A stretch of 19,401 bases of DNA from Candidatus Bathyarchaeota archaeon (GTDB lineage: Archaea; Thermoproteota; Bathyarchaeia; TCS64): assembly GCA_026014515.1 (NCBI GenBank), contig JAOZIG010000078.1, positions 1 through 19,401 on the forward strand, in the 5' to 3' direction. The notes beneath the pieces were generated by a model. That model was given only the letters and a program-made list of their open reading frames with translations. It was not told where the DNA came from and did no database searches. Positions 1 through 5,690 of this stretch are shown here, piece by piece; the stretch's first letter is position 1; each line of letters opens with the position of its first letter. Made by a program: the position numbers and the translations under genes.

Positions 1-750
1 AAGAAGGTTGATGTCGCCATCATGATTCACCCCAGCGCAGCGTGGGGTAGCTACGGTACAAGCAATGCACGTGAAAGCTTCCTAGTAGAGTTCTATGGTA
101 AGAGTAGCCACGCTGGTGGTGCTCCTGAGAAGGGCATCAACGCCTTGGATGGTATACTATTGACCTATACGGGAATCAATGCGTTGAGACAGCATATCCC
201 AGACAAGGTTAGGATACATGGAATCATCAAGCATGGGGGAGACGCACCAAACACCATCCCAGATTACGCGTCTGCTCATCTATATGTCATAGCCCCCACA
301 ATGCCCCTGCTCAAGGAAATATATGGTAAGGTGGAAAACGTCATCAAAGGTGCTGAACTTCAATCAGGTGCCAAGAGCAAGATAACACAAGTAGCAAACA
401 CCTATGCTAACACCATCCCCAACAAGACCCTGAGTGACGTGTGGAGAGATAACATGGTCAGTATTGGGGTTGAGGACTACCCCGAGGAAAAAGAGCTACG
501 TCAAGGTGGGGGATCAACCGACTTTGGGAACGTGAGTCAGGAGATACCAGCCTTGAGCGCATACATCAATATTGGGGATGTAATACTGCACAGCCCCAGC
601 GGAACCGAGATGACTGGCACTGATCACGCCTATGACGTGATGATCATGGGAGCTAAAGGATTGGCCTATACTGCTTTAGATTTGCTTACTGACGCCGAGT
701 TGATGAAGACAGCAAGGAAAGAGTATCAGGAACGAATAGAGGCTCAATAG
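1..750 (+). CDS. M20 family metallopeptidase / amidohydrolase (PM20D2- or AbgB-like), C-terminal part
   Basis: The frame is open from base 1, so the true start lies upstream and about 249 residues remain of a family usually near 400. What remains is the dimerisation (lid) domain, recognisable by FYGKSSHAGGAPEKGINALD, followed by the end of the catalytic domain with the GGGSTDFGNVSQEIPA stretch typical of M20 amidohydrolases, then HSPSGTEM and TDHAYD. The upstream metal-binding HxD and the catalytic Glu are outside the window. Known family role: zinc-dependent hydrolysis of N-acyl amino acids or dipeptides such as aminobenzoyl-glutamate or carnosine-like substrates, in the cytoplasm. It is followed by a T-rich stretch and a new promoter region, so it is probably the last gene of its transcript. 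Family call is firm; substrate is unknown. Confidence 0.9.
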   Translation, partial: KKVDVAIMIHPSAAWGSYGTSNARESFLVEFYGKSSHAGGAPEKGINALDGILLTYTGINALRQHIPDKVRIHGIIKHGGDAPNTIPDYASAHLYVIAPTMPLLKEIYGKVENVIKGAELQSGAKSKITQVANTYANTIPNKTLSDVWRDNMVSIGVEDYPEEKELRQGGGSTDFGNVSQEIPALSAYINIGDVILHSPSGTEMTGTDHAYDVMIMGAKGLAYTALDLLTDAELMKTARKEYQERIEAQ

Positions 751-756
751 ATATCC

Positions 757-773
757 CTCATTTTTCTTTTATT
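757..773 (+). terminator. T-rich archaeal terminator after the M20 gene
   Basis: Directly after the stop codon comes a pyrimidine tract, CCCTCATTTTTCTTTTATT, without a convincing hairpin. Archaeal RNA polymerase commonly terminates at such U-runs. It separates the peptidase from the signalling block. The call rests on base composition alone. Confidence 0.45.
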
Positions 774-833
774 GAGTCGAACATTATCTTATGAAACTTT
801 TTTTATAAAATGTGTTTAAATAAGAAACAAGAG

Positions 834-869
834 TTATTCTGTGAAGGTACTTATACCCCGATAGAATAA
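834..869 (+). promoter_or_regulatory. Candidate histidine-kinase promoter with inverted repeat around a TATA-like box
   Basis: TTATTCT (834-840) and AGAATAA (863-869) are exact reverse complements. The TATA-like TTATAC (851-856) lies near the middle. A start of transcription about 27 nt further on (near 880) would leave a short leader that carries the Shine-Dalgarno-like sequence at 889-897. A second TATA-like element (801-822, TTTTATAAAA and TTTAAATA) lies further upstream and could be the real one. The 7-bp arms could form by chance. Confidence 0.35.
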
Positions 870-888
870 AATTAGTGACATCTAGTTA

Positions 889-906
889 GGGAGGGAGTTA
901 AGGATA
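889..906 (+). promoter_or_regulatory. Strong Shine-Dalgarno-like site followed by in-frame ATA
   Basis: GGGAGGGAG at 889-897 contains the GGAGG core. Nine bases after that core comes ATA (904-906), in frame with the histidine kinase, with no stop in between. No ATG, GTG or TTG occurs in this frame between the upstream stop at 883-885 and ATG 985. This is an unusually good ribosome binding site with no canonical start beside it, and it decides whether the kinase starts at 904 or 985. Confidence 0.5.
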
Positions 907-984
907 ACAACCAAAGATGAGTTCGATATAAACAAATATGATTCTCTGAAACAAGTAATTGCATCCTCAAGTCTCCCTGATGAG

Positions 985-2097
985 ATGAAGAAACAAATAC
1001 ATCAGTTGATAGACAAAAATCAGTCACAGAAAAAGCAGATACAAGAAGAGACTCAGGAACTCGACAACTTCTTCAACACAATGCCAGTAGGGTTCTTCAG
1101 AATAGACGAAAACGAAAACTACATCCTTGTAAACAATGCCTACGCGGAGATATTTGGCTACACAAGAGAAGAGATGCTTTACCCCGGTTTAAACATCACA
1201 AAAACATGGGCTATAGCTGAGGAGAAAAACCTACTTCTGTTGGAGGCAAGGAGAAAAGAACTGAAAGGTATCATCATTAACTGTCTGAGAAAAGATGGCT
1301 CAATCGGTAGTCAAGAATTATTCATAAAAGCAAGGTATAGTGATGAGGGGGACTTTCTTGGATATGAGGGATACGCAAAGGACGTTTCTGAGCGGCTTGA
1401 ATCCTTAAACGGTGAGGCTGAGGCTAGAAGAAGAGCCGAGTTTCTCGTTGATCTGATGAGTCATGACATCAACAACATCGACCAAGGAATACTGATGCTC
1501 CTTGAATACATATTACTCGACAAAGAACTACCAGAAAAATACCAAGACCCCATAAAAATGGCTGTAGAACAAGTACACTACGCAACAGAGCTAATAAAAA
1601 ACGTGAAAAAACTCCAAGCGGTACTTGAGGAACCCATCAACCTAACAATAATAGACCCCTATCCCGCCATAATTCAAGCATCGGAAGCAGCAAAAGGCGC
1701 ATTCCCCCAAAAAACACTGAATGTAGAAATAGGTTTTGAGGCGGGAACAGTTTACATCTTGGCAGATAGCTTCGTAAAAGACCTCTTCTTCAATATTTTC
1801 CATAATTCTATGAAACACAGTGAAGGAGAAGAGGTTAAACTGGATATTCAAACAACGCCTAGTCAAGTCGATGAAATGGTGGAGATACATATCAGTGATT
1901 ATGGCCCCGGCATCCCAAACGAGGAGAAAAAACGAATCCTACAACGAAGACTCGGAGCTAAAGGCTCAGGCATCGGCTTAACTCTGGTAAATTATTTGTT
2001 AGATCGTTATGAAGGGTTCGTACAGGTTAAGGATAGAGTTGAAGGGCAACAGAGTATGGGCAGTAAGTTCATCCTCATAATGAAAAGAGGCAGATAA
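985..2097 (+). CDS. PAS-domain sensor histidine kinase
   Basis: Domains in order: a polar coiled coil (about residues 1-30), a PAS domain (about 30-135; GFFRIDENENYILVNNAYAE then GYEGYAKDVSER), a dimerisation/phosphotransfer helix with the likely phospho-acceptor His160 in LMSHDINNIDQG, and a HATPase_c domain with an N-box (NIFHNSMKH), G1 (DYGPGIP) and G2 (GAKGSGIGL). No membrane segment is seen, so it is cytoplasmic and probably senses a soluble or redox ligand through PAS. It should phosphorylate the receiver encoded at 2098, whose ATG directly follows this stop codon. ATG 985 is the first conventional start, but it has only a weak GATGAG site; the frame stays open back to 886 and a strong Shine-Dalgarno-like site precedes ATA 904, so the protein may be 27 residues longer. 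Confidence 0.93.
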   Translation: MKKQIHQLIDKNQSQKKQIQEETQELDNFFNTMPVGFFRIDENENYILVNNAYAEIFGYTREEMLYPGLNITKTWAIAEEKNLLLLEARRKELKGIIINCLRKDGSIGSQELFIKARYSDEGDFLGYEGYAKDVSERLESLNGEAEARRRAEFLVDLMSHDINNIDQGILMLLEYILLDKELPEKYQDPIKMAVEQVHYATELIKNVKKLQAVLEEPINLTIIDPYPAIIQASEAAKGAFPQKTLNVEIGFEAGTVYILADSFVKDLFFNIFHNSMKHSEGEEVKLDIQTTPSQVDEMVEIHISDYGPGIPNEEKKRILQRRLGAKGSGIGLTLVNYLLDRYEGFVQVKDRVEGQQSMGSKFILIMKRGR

Positions 2098-2466
2098 ATG
2101 ACCAAGATTATGCTTGTGGATGATGATGTGAACCTCCAAAAGGTCTATCTTACGTTATTTAGAATGAATAATCTAGAGATAATTGCCCAAGCATATGATG
2201 GTATTCAAGCTGTAGAAATGTATAAGACCTTGAATACAAAGCCAGATGCCATTATAATGGATCAAAGGATGCCACGGATGGATGGGATAACTGCGACAGG
2301 AAAGATCATCGAGATCGATCCTAATGCAAAAATAATCTTTCTCAGCGCAGATGACTCAGCTGAGGGACCAGCGAAAAAATCAGGAGCTAAAATGTTTCTC
2401 TCTAAACCAATCTCCATCGAGGAGCTATTGTCATCAATTCAACTTGTTATAAAAAATATAGATTAA
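2098..2466 (+). CDS. Single-domain response regulator (receiver only)
   Basis: This is a CheY-like receiver of 122 residues and nothing else. The acidic pair Asp8/Asp9, phospho-acceptor Asp55 (IIMDQRMP), Ser83 (LSAD) and Lys103 (LSKP) are all in place. It starts immediately after the kinase stop codon, with GAGG eight bases upstream inside the kinase gene, so the pair is co-transcribed and probably translationally coupled. There is no DNA-binding output domain; the phosphorylated form must act through a protein partner, and the neighbouring winged-helix proteins are candidates by position only. Its stop overlaps by 4 nt the stop of the convergent gene at 2463-2738. Confidence 0.95.
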   Translation: MTKIMLVDDDVNLQKVYLTLFRMNNLEIIAQAYDGIQAVEMYKTLNTKPDAIIMDQRMPRMDGITATGKIIEIDPNAKIIFLSADDSAEGPAKKSGAKMFLSKPISIEELLSSIQLVIKNID

Positions 2467-2738
2467 GCTGGAGAAAAGACGTCCTTCAGGAACTGCATAC
2501 CTTGTAGGGCTTCTCTACCATTATCTGTGAGATAGTACTGTACCCTGTTTCGAGTGGAGCTTTCTTTTGAGGATACCGTTTTGATAAAGTTCTTTGTCTG
2601 TAGCATGTCAATGATCTCGGTGTAGACATTCCAGCTGACCTTTGTATTGTACAGGATATGTGTTGGCTTATGAATACCGGAATCTATTGACTCCAATACC
2701 TCATAAACCAAGTCGGTGCGTGATCTTCTCTTTGTCAT
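2463..2738 (-). CDS. Winged-helix transcriptional regulator (HTH_45-like)
   Basis: A 91-residue winged helix. The opening RRSRTDLVYEVLESI, the helix-turn-helix around PTHILYNTKVSWNVYTEIID and the wing ending in YYLTDNGREAL match the small archaeal winged-helix regulators grouped as HTH_45/ArnR-like. Family members bind DNA as dimers and often regulate nearby genes. The ATG lies about 30 nt downstream of a TATA box on the same strand, so the transcript is probably leaderless. It is divergent from the receiver at 2855, and a perfect palindrome lies between them. It is related in sequence to the product of 3675-3992. The target is unknown. Confidence 0.85.
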   Translation of the reverse strand: MTKRRSRTDLVYEVLESIDSGIHKPTHILYNTKVSWNVYTEIIDMLQTKNFIKTVSSKESSTRNRVQYYLTDNGREALQGMQFLKDVFSPA

Positions 2739-2762
2739 ATATTAGAAATCCATCAGTAGAGA

Positions 2763-2773
2763 CTATATAATAG
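2763..2773 (-). promoter_or_regulatory. TATA box of the winged-helix gene 2463-2738
   Basis: CTATTATATAG on the minus strand is centred about 30 nt upstream of the ATG at 2738, the archaeal spacing that gives a leaderless transcript. Confidence 0.6.
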
Positions 2774-2781
2774 ATATTTAA

Positions 2782-2803
2782 TAACAAAATACGTATTTTG
2801 TTA
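2782..2803. promoter_or_regulatory. Perfect 22-bp palindrome, candidate operator
   Basis: TAACAAAATAC (2782-2792) is followed at once by its exact reverse complement (2793-2803). The dyad sits in the 116-nt divergent gap, between the TATA box serving the minus-strand winged-helix gene and the one serving the plus-strand receiver, so one bound dimer could control both. TAACA/TGTTA half-sites recur near the PadR promoter (3582-3594 and 3625-3632). The binding protein is not known; the adjacent winged-helix and PadR proteins are candidates. Confidence 0.6.
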
Positions 2804-2817
2804 CGAGTTTCGAAATA
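2796..2817 (+). promoter_or_regulatory. Promoter element TTTTGTTACG-N6-GAAATA, copy 1
   Basis: TTTTGTTACG (2796-2805), six bases, then GAAATA (2812-2817), just upstream of the receiver TATA box. The same arrangement with the same spacing occurs, pointing towards the gene, before PadR (3611-3632 on the minus strand). GAAATA may include the BRE. The first half overlaps the 22-bp palindrome. Confidence 0.45.
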
Positions 2818-2820
2818 GTG

Positions 2821-2830
2821 CTTATATAAA
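2821..2830 (+). promoter_or_regulatory. TATA box of the receiver gene at 2855
   Basis: CTTATATAAA is a near-consensus archaeal TATA box. Its centre is about 29 nt from GTG 2855 and 26 nt from TTG 2852, which favours a leaderless start at one of these codons. Confidence 0.65.
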
Positions 2831-2854
2831 CAACACAAGAATGGATCATGATTG

Positions 2855-3262
2855 GTGCCAGTGACCGATAGAATACTCCTTATAGATGACGACAAAAACT
2901 TCTCAAACATATTCTCAAATGTACTAACAAGCGAGGGTTATGAGACAGTAGTTGCTCATAACGGCGCTGAAGCTCTGGAGATTCTTGAAGATAATTTTTT
3001 CGCTATTCTGATAATCGACATCAGACTACCCGATATGGATGGAATCGAGTTAATATCAAGGATAAACAAGACCGACCCAGATATGCGAAAGATAATATTA
3101 ACAGGAAATCCCTCTTTCGATAATATTCAACAGGCATTGAAAAAAGGCGCCCATGATTATCTAACAAAACCCGTTAAACTTGACGAGATTAAGGCTACAT
3201 TACGAGAACAAATCAATGAGCTTGACGCCGAGCTACGCCAAAAATACAAGAGCGTTGCCTAA
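2855..3262 (+). CDS. Single-domain response regulator (receiver) with C-terminal helix
   Basis: A receiver domain with the acidic cluster in RILLIDDDKNF, the phospho-acceptor Asp in LIIDIRLPDMDG, the conserved Thr in ILTGNP and the Lys in LTKP. A charged helix (REQINELDAELRQKYKSVA) follows and could form a coiled coil or partner surface; there is no DNA-binding domain. It has no adjacent kinase of its own; the kinase at 985-2097 or an unlinked one could serve it. Start choice: TTG 2852, GTG 2855 and GTG 2861 are all possible after the in-frame stop at 2849. GTG 2855 gives the best TATA distance; GTG 2861 would give the tidiest receiver N-terminus (MTDRILLIDDD). The stop overlaps by 4 nt the stop of the convergent PadR gene. 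Confidence 0.92.
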   Translation: MPVTDRILLIDDDKNFSNIFSNVLTSEGYETVVAHNGAEALEILEDNFFAILIIDIRLPDMDGIELISRINKTDPDMRKIILTGNPSFDNIQQALKKGAHDYLTKPVKLDEIKATLREQINELDAELRQKYKSVA

Positions 3263-3579
3263 CCTTCGATAAACTTGATTAGGTCCTTCATTTGGGCACT
3301 GTATGCATTTATTACTCGATCAGATTGAATCAATCCTTTCTCAGTAATGATATAATTTTTTCTTCTTCCATCTTGCTCAATTGAGATCATTCCCTTTTTC
3401 TCAAGACTATACAAAAGAGGATAAAGGGTTCCAGGACTTAGAAGGACATCAAATCGTTTGTGAATATCTGCTATAATTGCATAGCCATGGATTGGATTAT
3501 CCTTTAGCATTGATAATACAATGATATCTAGGAATGATTTGACGAGATGGTCCTTAATATCTGATTGAATATCACTCAA
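3259..3579 (-). CDS. PadR family transcriptional regulator
   Basis: A 106-residue PadR-type winged helix: VKSFLDIIVLSMLKDNPIHG opens helix 1, followed by GYAIIADIHKRF, the recognition segment SPGTLYPLLYSLEKKGMI and the wing EQDGRRKNYIITEKG. PadR proteins are dimeric, ligand- or stress-responsive and usually repressors, often of their own gene. The C-terminal dimerisation helix is short, as in PadR subfamily 1. Start: TTG 3579 is the only usual start codon in frame before the stop at 3592-3594; no Shine-Dalgarno is present and a TATA-like box lies about 29 nt upstream, so it is probably leaderless. TAACA-ATA-TGTTA directly upstream would suit autoregulation. Confidence 0.92.
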   Translation of the reverse strand: MSDIQSDIKDHLVKSFLDIIVLSMLKDNPIHGYAIIADIHKRFDVLLSPGTLYPLLYSLEKKGMISIEQDGRRKNYIITEKGLIQSDRVINAYSAQMKDLIKFIEG

Positions 3580-3581
3580 AC

Positions 3582-3594
3582 TAACAATATGTTA
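3582..3594. promoter_or_regulatory. Short inverted repeat TAACA-N3-TGTTA before PadR
   Basis: TAACAATATGTTA has exact 5-bp arms and lies 3-15 bases upstream of the PadR start codon, over the predicted transcription start. Its half-site is the same as the outer part of the 22-bp palindrome at 2782-2803, which suggests one regulator, perhaps PadR itself. The arms are short enough to arise by chance. Confidence 0.4.
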
Positions 3595-3610
3595 TTCATC
3601 AAAGATATGA

Positions 3611-3632
3611 TATTTCCGATTCCGTAACAAAA
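3611..3632 (-). promoter_or_regulatory. Promoter element TTTTGTTACG-N6-GAAATA, copy 2 (PadR)
   Basis: On the minus strand TTTTGTTACG (3632-3623) and GAAATA (3616-3611) occur with the same six-base gap as at 2796-2817, just before the TATA-like AAATATCATATC region of PadR. The identity over both blocks suggests a common regulator or a duplicated promoter. Confidence 0.45.
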
Positions 3633-3644
3633 GCCTGAATATTG

Positions 3645-3654
3645 CTTATTAAAA
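3645..3654 (+). promoter_or_regulatory. TATA box of the winged-helix gene 3675-3992
   Basis: CTTATTAAAA is centred about 25 nt upstream of ATG 3675, which fits a leaderless transcript starting at that ATG and supports 3675 over the internal ATG at 3711. Confidence 0.5.
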
Positions 3655-3674
3655 CAGAAGAATACTAGCGAGTC

Positions 3675-3992
3675 ATGATATATAGTAGTAATAATCGAAG
3701 AAGGTCAAAGATGGAGATGCACCTTGATATATTACGTGTAATTCAGGAAGGAGAAGAAAAGCCCACCAGAATAATGTCCAAAAGTAACATGACTTGGTTG
3801 CAACTTCAGCAAGGATTGGAGTTTCTTCTTGAGAATAATTTGATCACTGAAAAGGTTACAAATGAAAGACCGTTCAGAAAGGAGGATAAAAGAACAAAGA
3901 ACCGGTATCTCCTCTCTGAGAAGGGTACATCAGTTCTAAGATACTTTAGAAACGAGCTTAGTCAGGTCAATAACCTCATATCATCAATCTAA
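3675..3992 (+). CDS. Winged-helix transcriptional regulator (HTH_45-like)
   Basis: A 105-residue winged helix of the same archaeal type as the product of 2463-2738: RRRSKMEMHLDILRVI, then PTRIMSKSNMTWLQLQQGLEF as helix-turn-helix, and a wing ending in RYLLSEKG. Family members usually regulate local genes as dimers. ATG 3675 is chosen because a TATA box lies 25 nt upstream; ATG 3711 would remove the basic RRRSK segment that such proteins keep. It is divergent from PadR and convergent with the FmdE-like gene, overlapping the stop of the latter by 4 nt. Its position might suggest control of the FmdE-like gene or the receivers, but nothing in the sequence proves it. Confidence 0.85.
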   Translation: MIYSSNNRRRSKMEMHLDILRVIQEGEEKPTRIMSKSNMTWLQLQQGLEFLLENNLITEKVTNERPFRKEDKRTKNRYLLSEKGTSVLRYFRNELSQVNNLISSI

Positions 3993-4435
3993 CTAAGCTG
4001 AATCTCGAATATTTCATCTAGCGGGGCTTCTTCGATTGCCTCAATCATGCTATGTGGTATGTCATCCTCGGTCATACCACCCTTTAATCTGTCGATAACT
4101 TCCTGTTTGAGCTTTATTTGAACACTCTTCTTGTCTCTTGAAGTGAAAACCGCCTCTACCCCGGGTTGCTCTACGACTGTTATGTTCTTTTTACCCATTG
4201 TGCATCCTGTGCTGCTTTGGATTCCATCAATGACACATGAATCTGGGGGAGCCCAGTTGAGCCGTACTTCACAGTTTAATCCAAACCAGCCTTTGCAGTC
4301 AAGTATCTCTAGGGCTGTGATCCCCATTCTGAGTCCGATGGTCATGAATGGGCCATCATGGCCATGGAACTCGATGGCGCGTTTTTCTAGTTCTGGGGTT
4401 AATTTTCTTGGTTTGAGTTCTTTAACGAAGTTCAA
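3989..4435 (-). CDS. FmdE family protein (formylmethanofuran dehydrogenase subunit E-like)
   Basis: A 148-residue stand-alone FmdE domain. The signature FHGHDGPF (His24, His26) and CVIDGIQSSTGCTMGKKN (Cys67, Asp70, Cys78) are intact, so a metal-binding site is likely. There is no C-terminal zinc-finger extension as in some FmdE proteins. FmdE-like proteins occur with formylmethanofuran dehydrogenase in methanogens but are also widespread in archaea and anaerobic bacteria without methanogenesis, where their role (possibly molybdenum or metal related) is unsettled. No other fmd/fwd gene is visible here. TTG 4435 is the only usual start after the in-frame stop at 4442. The name should not be read as evidence for methanogenesis. 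Confidence 0.85.
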   Translation of the reverse strand: MNFVKELKPRKLTPELEKRAIEFHGHDGPFMTIGLRMGITALEILDCKGWFGLNCEVRLNWAPPDSCVIDGIQSSTGCTMGKKNITVVEQPGVEAVFTSRDKKSVQIKLKQEVIDRLKGGMTEDDIPHSMIEAIEEAPLDEIFEIQLS

Positions 4436-4447
4436 ATAAATTCACCG

Positions 4448-4475
4448 GTATTACGTTTATCAGTTACAGTAATAC
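4448..4475. promoter_or_regulatory. Inverted repeat flanking the FmdE-like promoter
   Basis: GTATTAC (4448-4454) and GTAATAC (4469-4475) are exact reverse complements with a 14-bp gap. The gap includes a weak TATA-like GATAAAC on the minus strand, about 25-28 nt upstream of TTG 4435. A regulator bound here would cover the promoter. Confidence 0.35.
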
Positions 4476-4523
4476 TCTATATTTAGTGTTTTCCCTAAAA
4501 AATCGGGTTAAGATCAGCCCTTA

Positions 4524-4541
4524 CGGATTTTTATACATCCG
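4524..4541 (+). promoter_or_regulatory. TATA box of the M19 gene inside a short inverted repeat
   Basis: CGGAT and ATCCG frame TTTTATAC (4529-4536). The TATA centre is about 32 nt before ATG 4565, so the transcript has almost no leader. The TATA call is good; the 5-bp arms may be chance. Confidence 0.5.
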
Positions 4542-4564
4542 ATCCCTTGCTATCAGGGATATTT

Positions 4565-5659
4565 ATGGGCAGAAGCTATCTGGACCTGAGTAAGGATGAG
4601 AAAGAACACGCACTCGCACTCCATAAAGAGAGCATAGTTATTGACAGCAGCATAGTCTCTGTAATAGATTATGTCTCTGAGAACATGTGGCTAGAAGACG
4701 TACTAGCCGGAGGATTAACAGCGAGCAACCTCACAGTGGGGATGCAGCGTAGGTTCGCTGAGGCATTAGCCGAGATTATCGAACATAATCACTGGGCGAA
4801 GAAAAACGAGGACCGAGTAATCGTTGTGAAGAAGGCAAGCGACATTGAGCGAGCCAAGAAAGAGGGAAAACATGGTATCATGTATGGACCACAGGACAGC
4901 ATGTTCCTTGAACGCAACGTAGACTTCCTTGATGTAGCCTATGATCATGGACTCAGAGCAATGCAACTCACATACAACTGGAAAAACGAGGTAGGAGACG
5001 GCTGCAGAGAGAAAAAAGACAGCGGACTCAGCTGGTTCGGCGAAGCAGTAGTTGAACGCATGAACAAACTAGGCATACTCATAGACCTCAGCCACACAGG
5101 AGACCAAACATGCTGGGACGCCATCGAACAGAGCAAAGATCCAGTGAGCTTCACACACATAATCCCAAGACGCAGCGCACCAGAACAACCCGGAGGATAC
5201 GCGGAGTGGGCAAACAGATCAACAAGCCTCTGGGGTAGCTTCGTAGCATACAGCAAACAGCGTGGTAAGCCCGATGATATGATGCAAGCATGCGTCGAAA
5301 AAGGAGGCGTTATCGGAGTTACTCCGTTCTTCGCTAAGAAGGCGGGTAAGAGCACCTTGACCGATGATACCATGGATCAGCTTGACGAGACAGTGGACAT
5401 CGTGGGCGTTGATAACGTGGGCTTCGGCTCAGACCTAGAGTTCCCCAACACCATCACACGCTCAGCCTTCATCTACAAGCACCCTGAGCGCATCGATGTA
5501 GACTACTTTACACCAATGGACAAGGCTTGGGGCTACGGCTACATGGAGAACATGCCAAACTTCACGATGGGTCTCGTAGCACGAGGCTACAGTGATCAGG
5601 AGATCAAGAAGATTCTAGGCATGAACTTTATGAGACTCTTTAAACGAGTCTGGGGATAA
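4565..5659 (+). CDS. Peptidase M19 (membrane dipeptidase-like) with altered metal site
   Basis: The fold is that of M19 dipeptidases, zinc amidohydrolase-superfamily enzymes that cleave dipeptides. Visible family blocks are HALALHKESIVID, HGLRAMQLTYN, GILIDLSHTGDQT, DPVSFTH, EKGGVIGVTPFF and DNVGFGSDLEFP, so two metal-site His residues and the late Asp are kept. The N-terminal HxD metal ligands expected after VID are replaced (residues 25-32 read VIDSSIVS), and the bridging Glu position seems to be within YGPQDS, with Gln nearby. A divergent M19 subgroup with such changes exists, so this looks like a family trait rather than decay, but classic dipeptidase activity is doubtful. ATG 4565 is preferred over TTG 4547 because of the TATA spacing. 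No signal peptide. 364 residues. Confidence 0.88.
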   Translation: MGRSYLDLSKDEKEHALALHKESIVIDSSIVSVIDYVSENMWLEDVLAGGLTASNLTVGMQRRFAEALAEIIEHNHWAKKNEDRVIVVKKASDIERAKKEGKHGIMYGPQDSMFLERNVDFLDVAYDHGLRAMQLTYNWKNEVGDGCREKKDSGLSWFGEAVVERMNKLGILIDLSHTGDQTCWDAIEQSKDPVSFTHIIPRRSAPEQPGGYAEWANRSTSLWGSFVAYSKQRGKPDDMMQACVEKGGVIGVTPFFAKKAGKSTLTDDTMDQLDETVDIVGVDNVGFGSDLEFPNTITRSAFIYKHPERIDVDYFTPMDKAWGYGYMENMPNFTMGLVARGYSDQEIKKILGMNFMRLFKRVWG

Positions 5660-5662
5660 TAA

Positions 5663-5685
5663 GCCCCCTTTTTCTTATATTGTTG
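5663..5685. terminator. T-rich terminator between convergent M19 and flavo-ferredoxin genes
   Basis: CCCCCTTTTTCTTATATTGTTG follows the M19 stop, giving a U-run on the plus strand. The 31-nt convergent gap also has an A/G-rich complement, so only plus-strand termination is well supported. Confidence 0.4.
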
Positions 5686-5690
5686 AAAAG

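Noticed and set aside
2701..2910. Minus-strand open frame of 69 codons across the divergent promoter region
   Set aside because: It runs through two TATA boxes and the palindrome and overlaps two better genes; no family resemblance.
3989..4435. Evidence of methanogenesis from the FmdE-like gene
   Set aside because: FmdE-like proteins occur widely outside methanogens and no other methanogenesis gene is visible.
4131..4439. Plus-strand open frame of 102 codons opposite the FmdE-like gene
   Set aside because: Complement of conserved FmdE motifs; the product has no recognisable domain.
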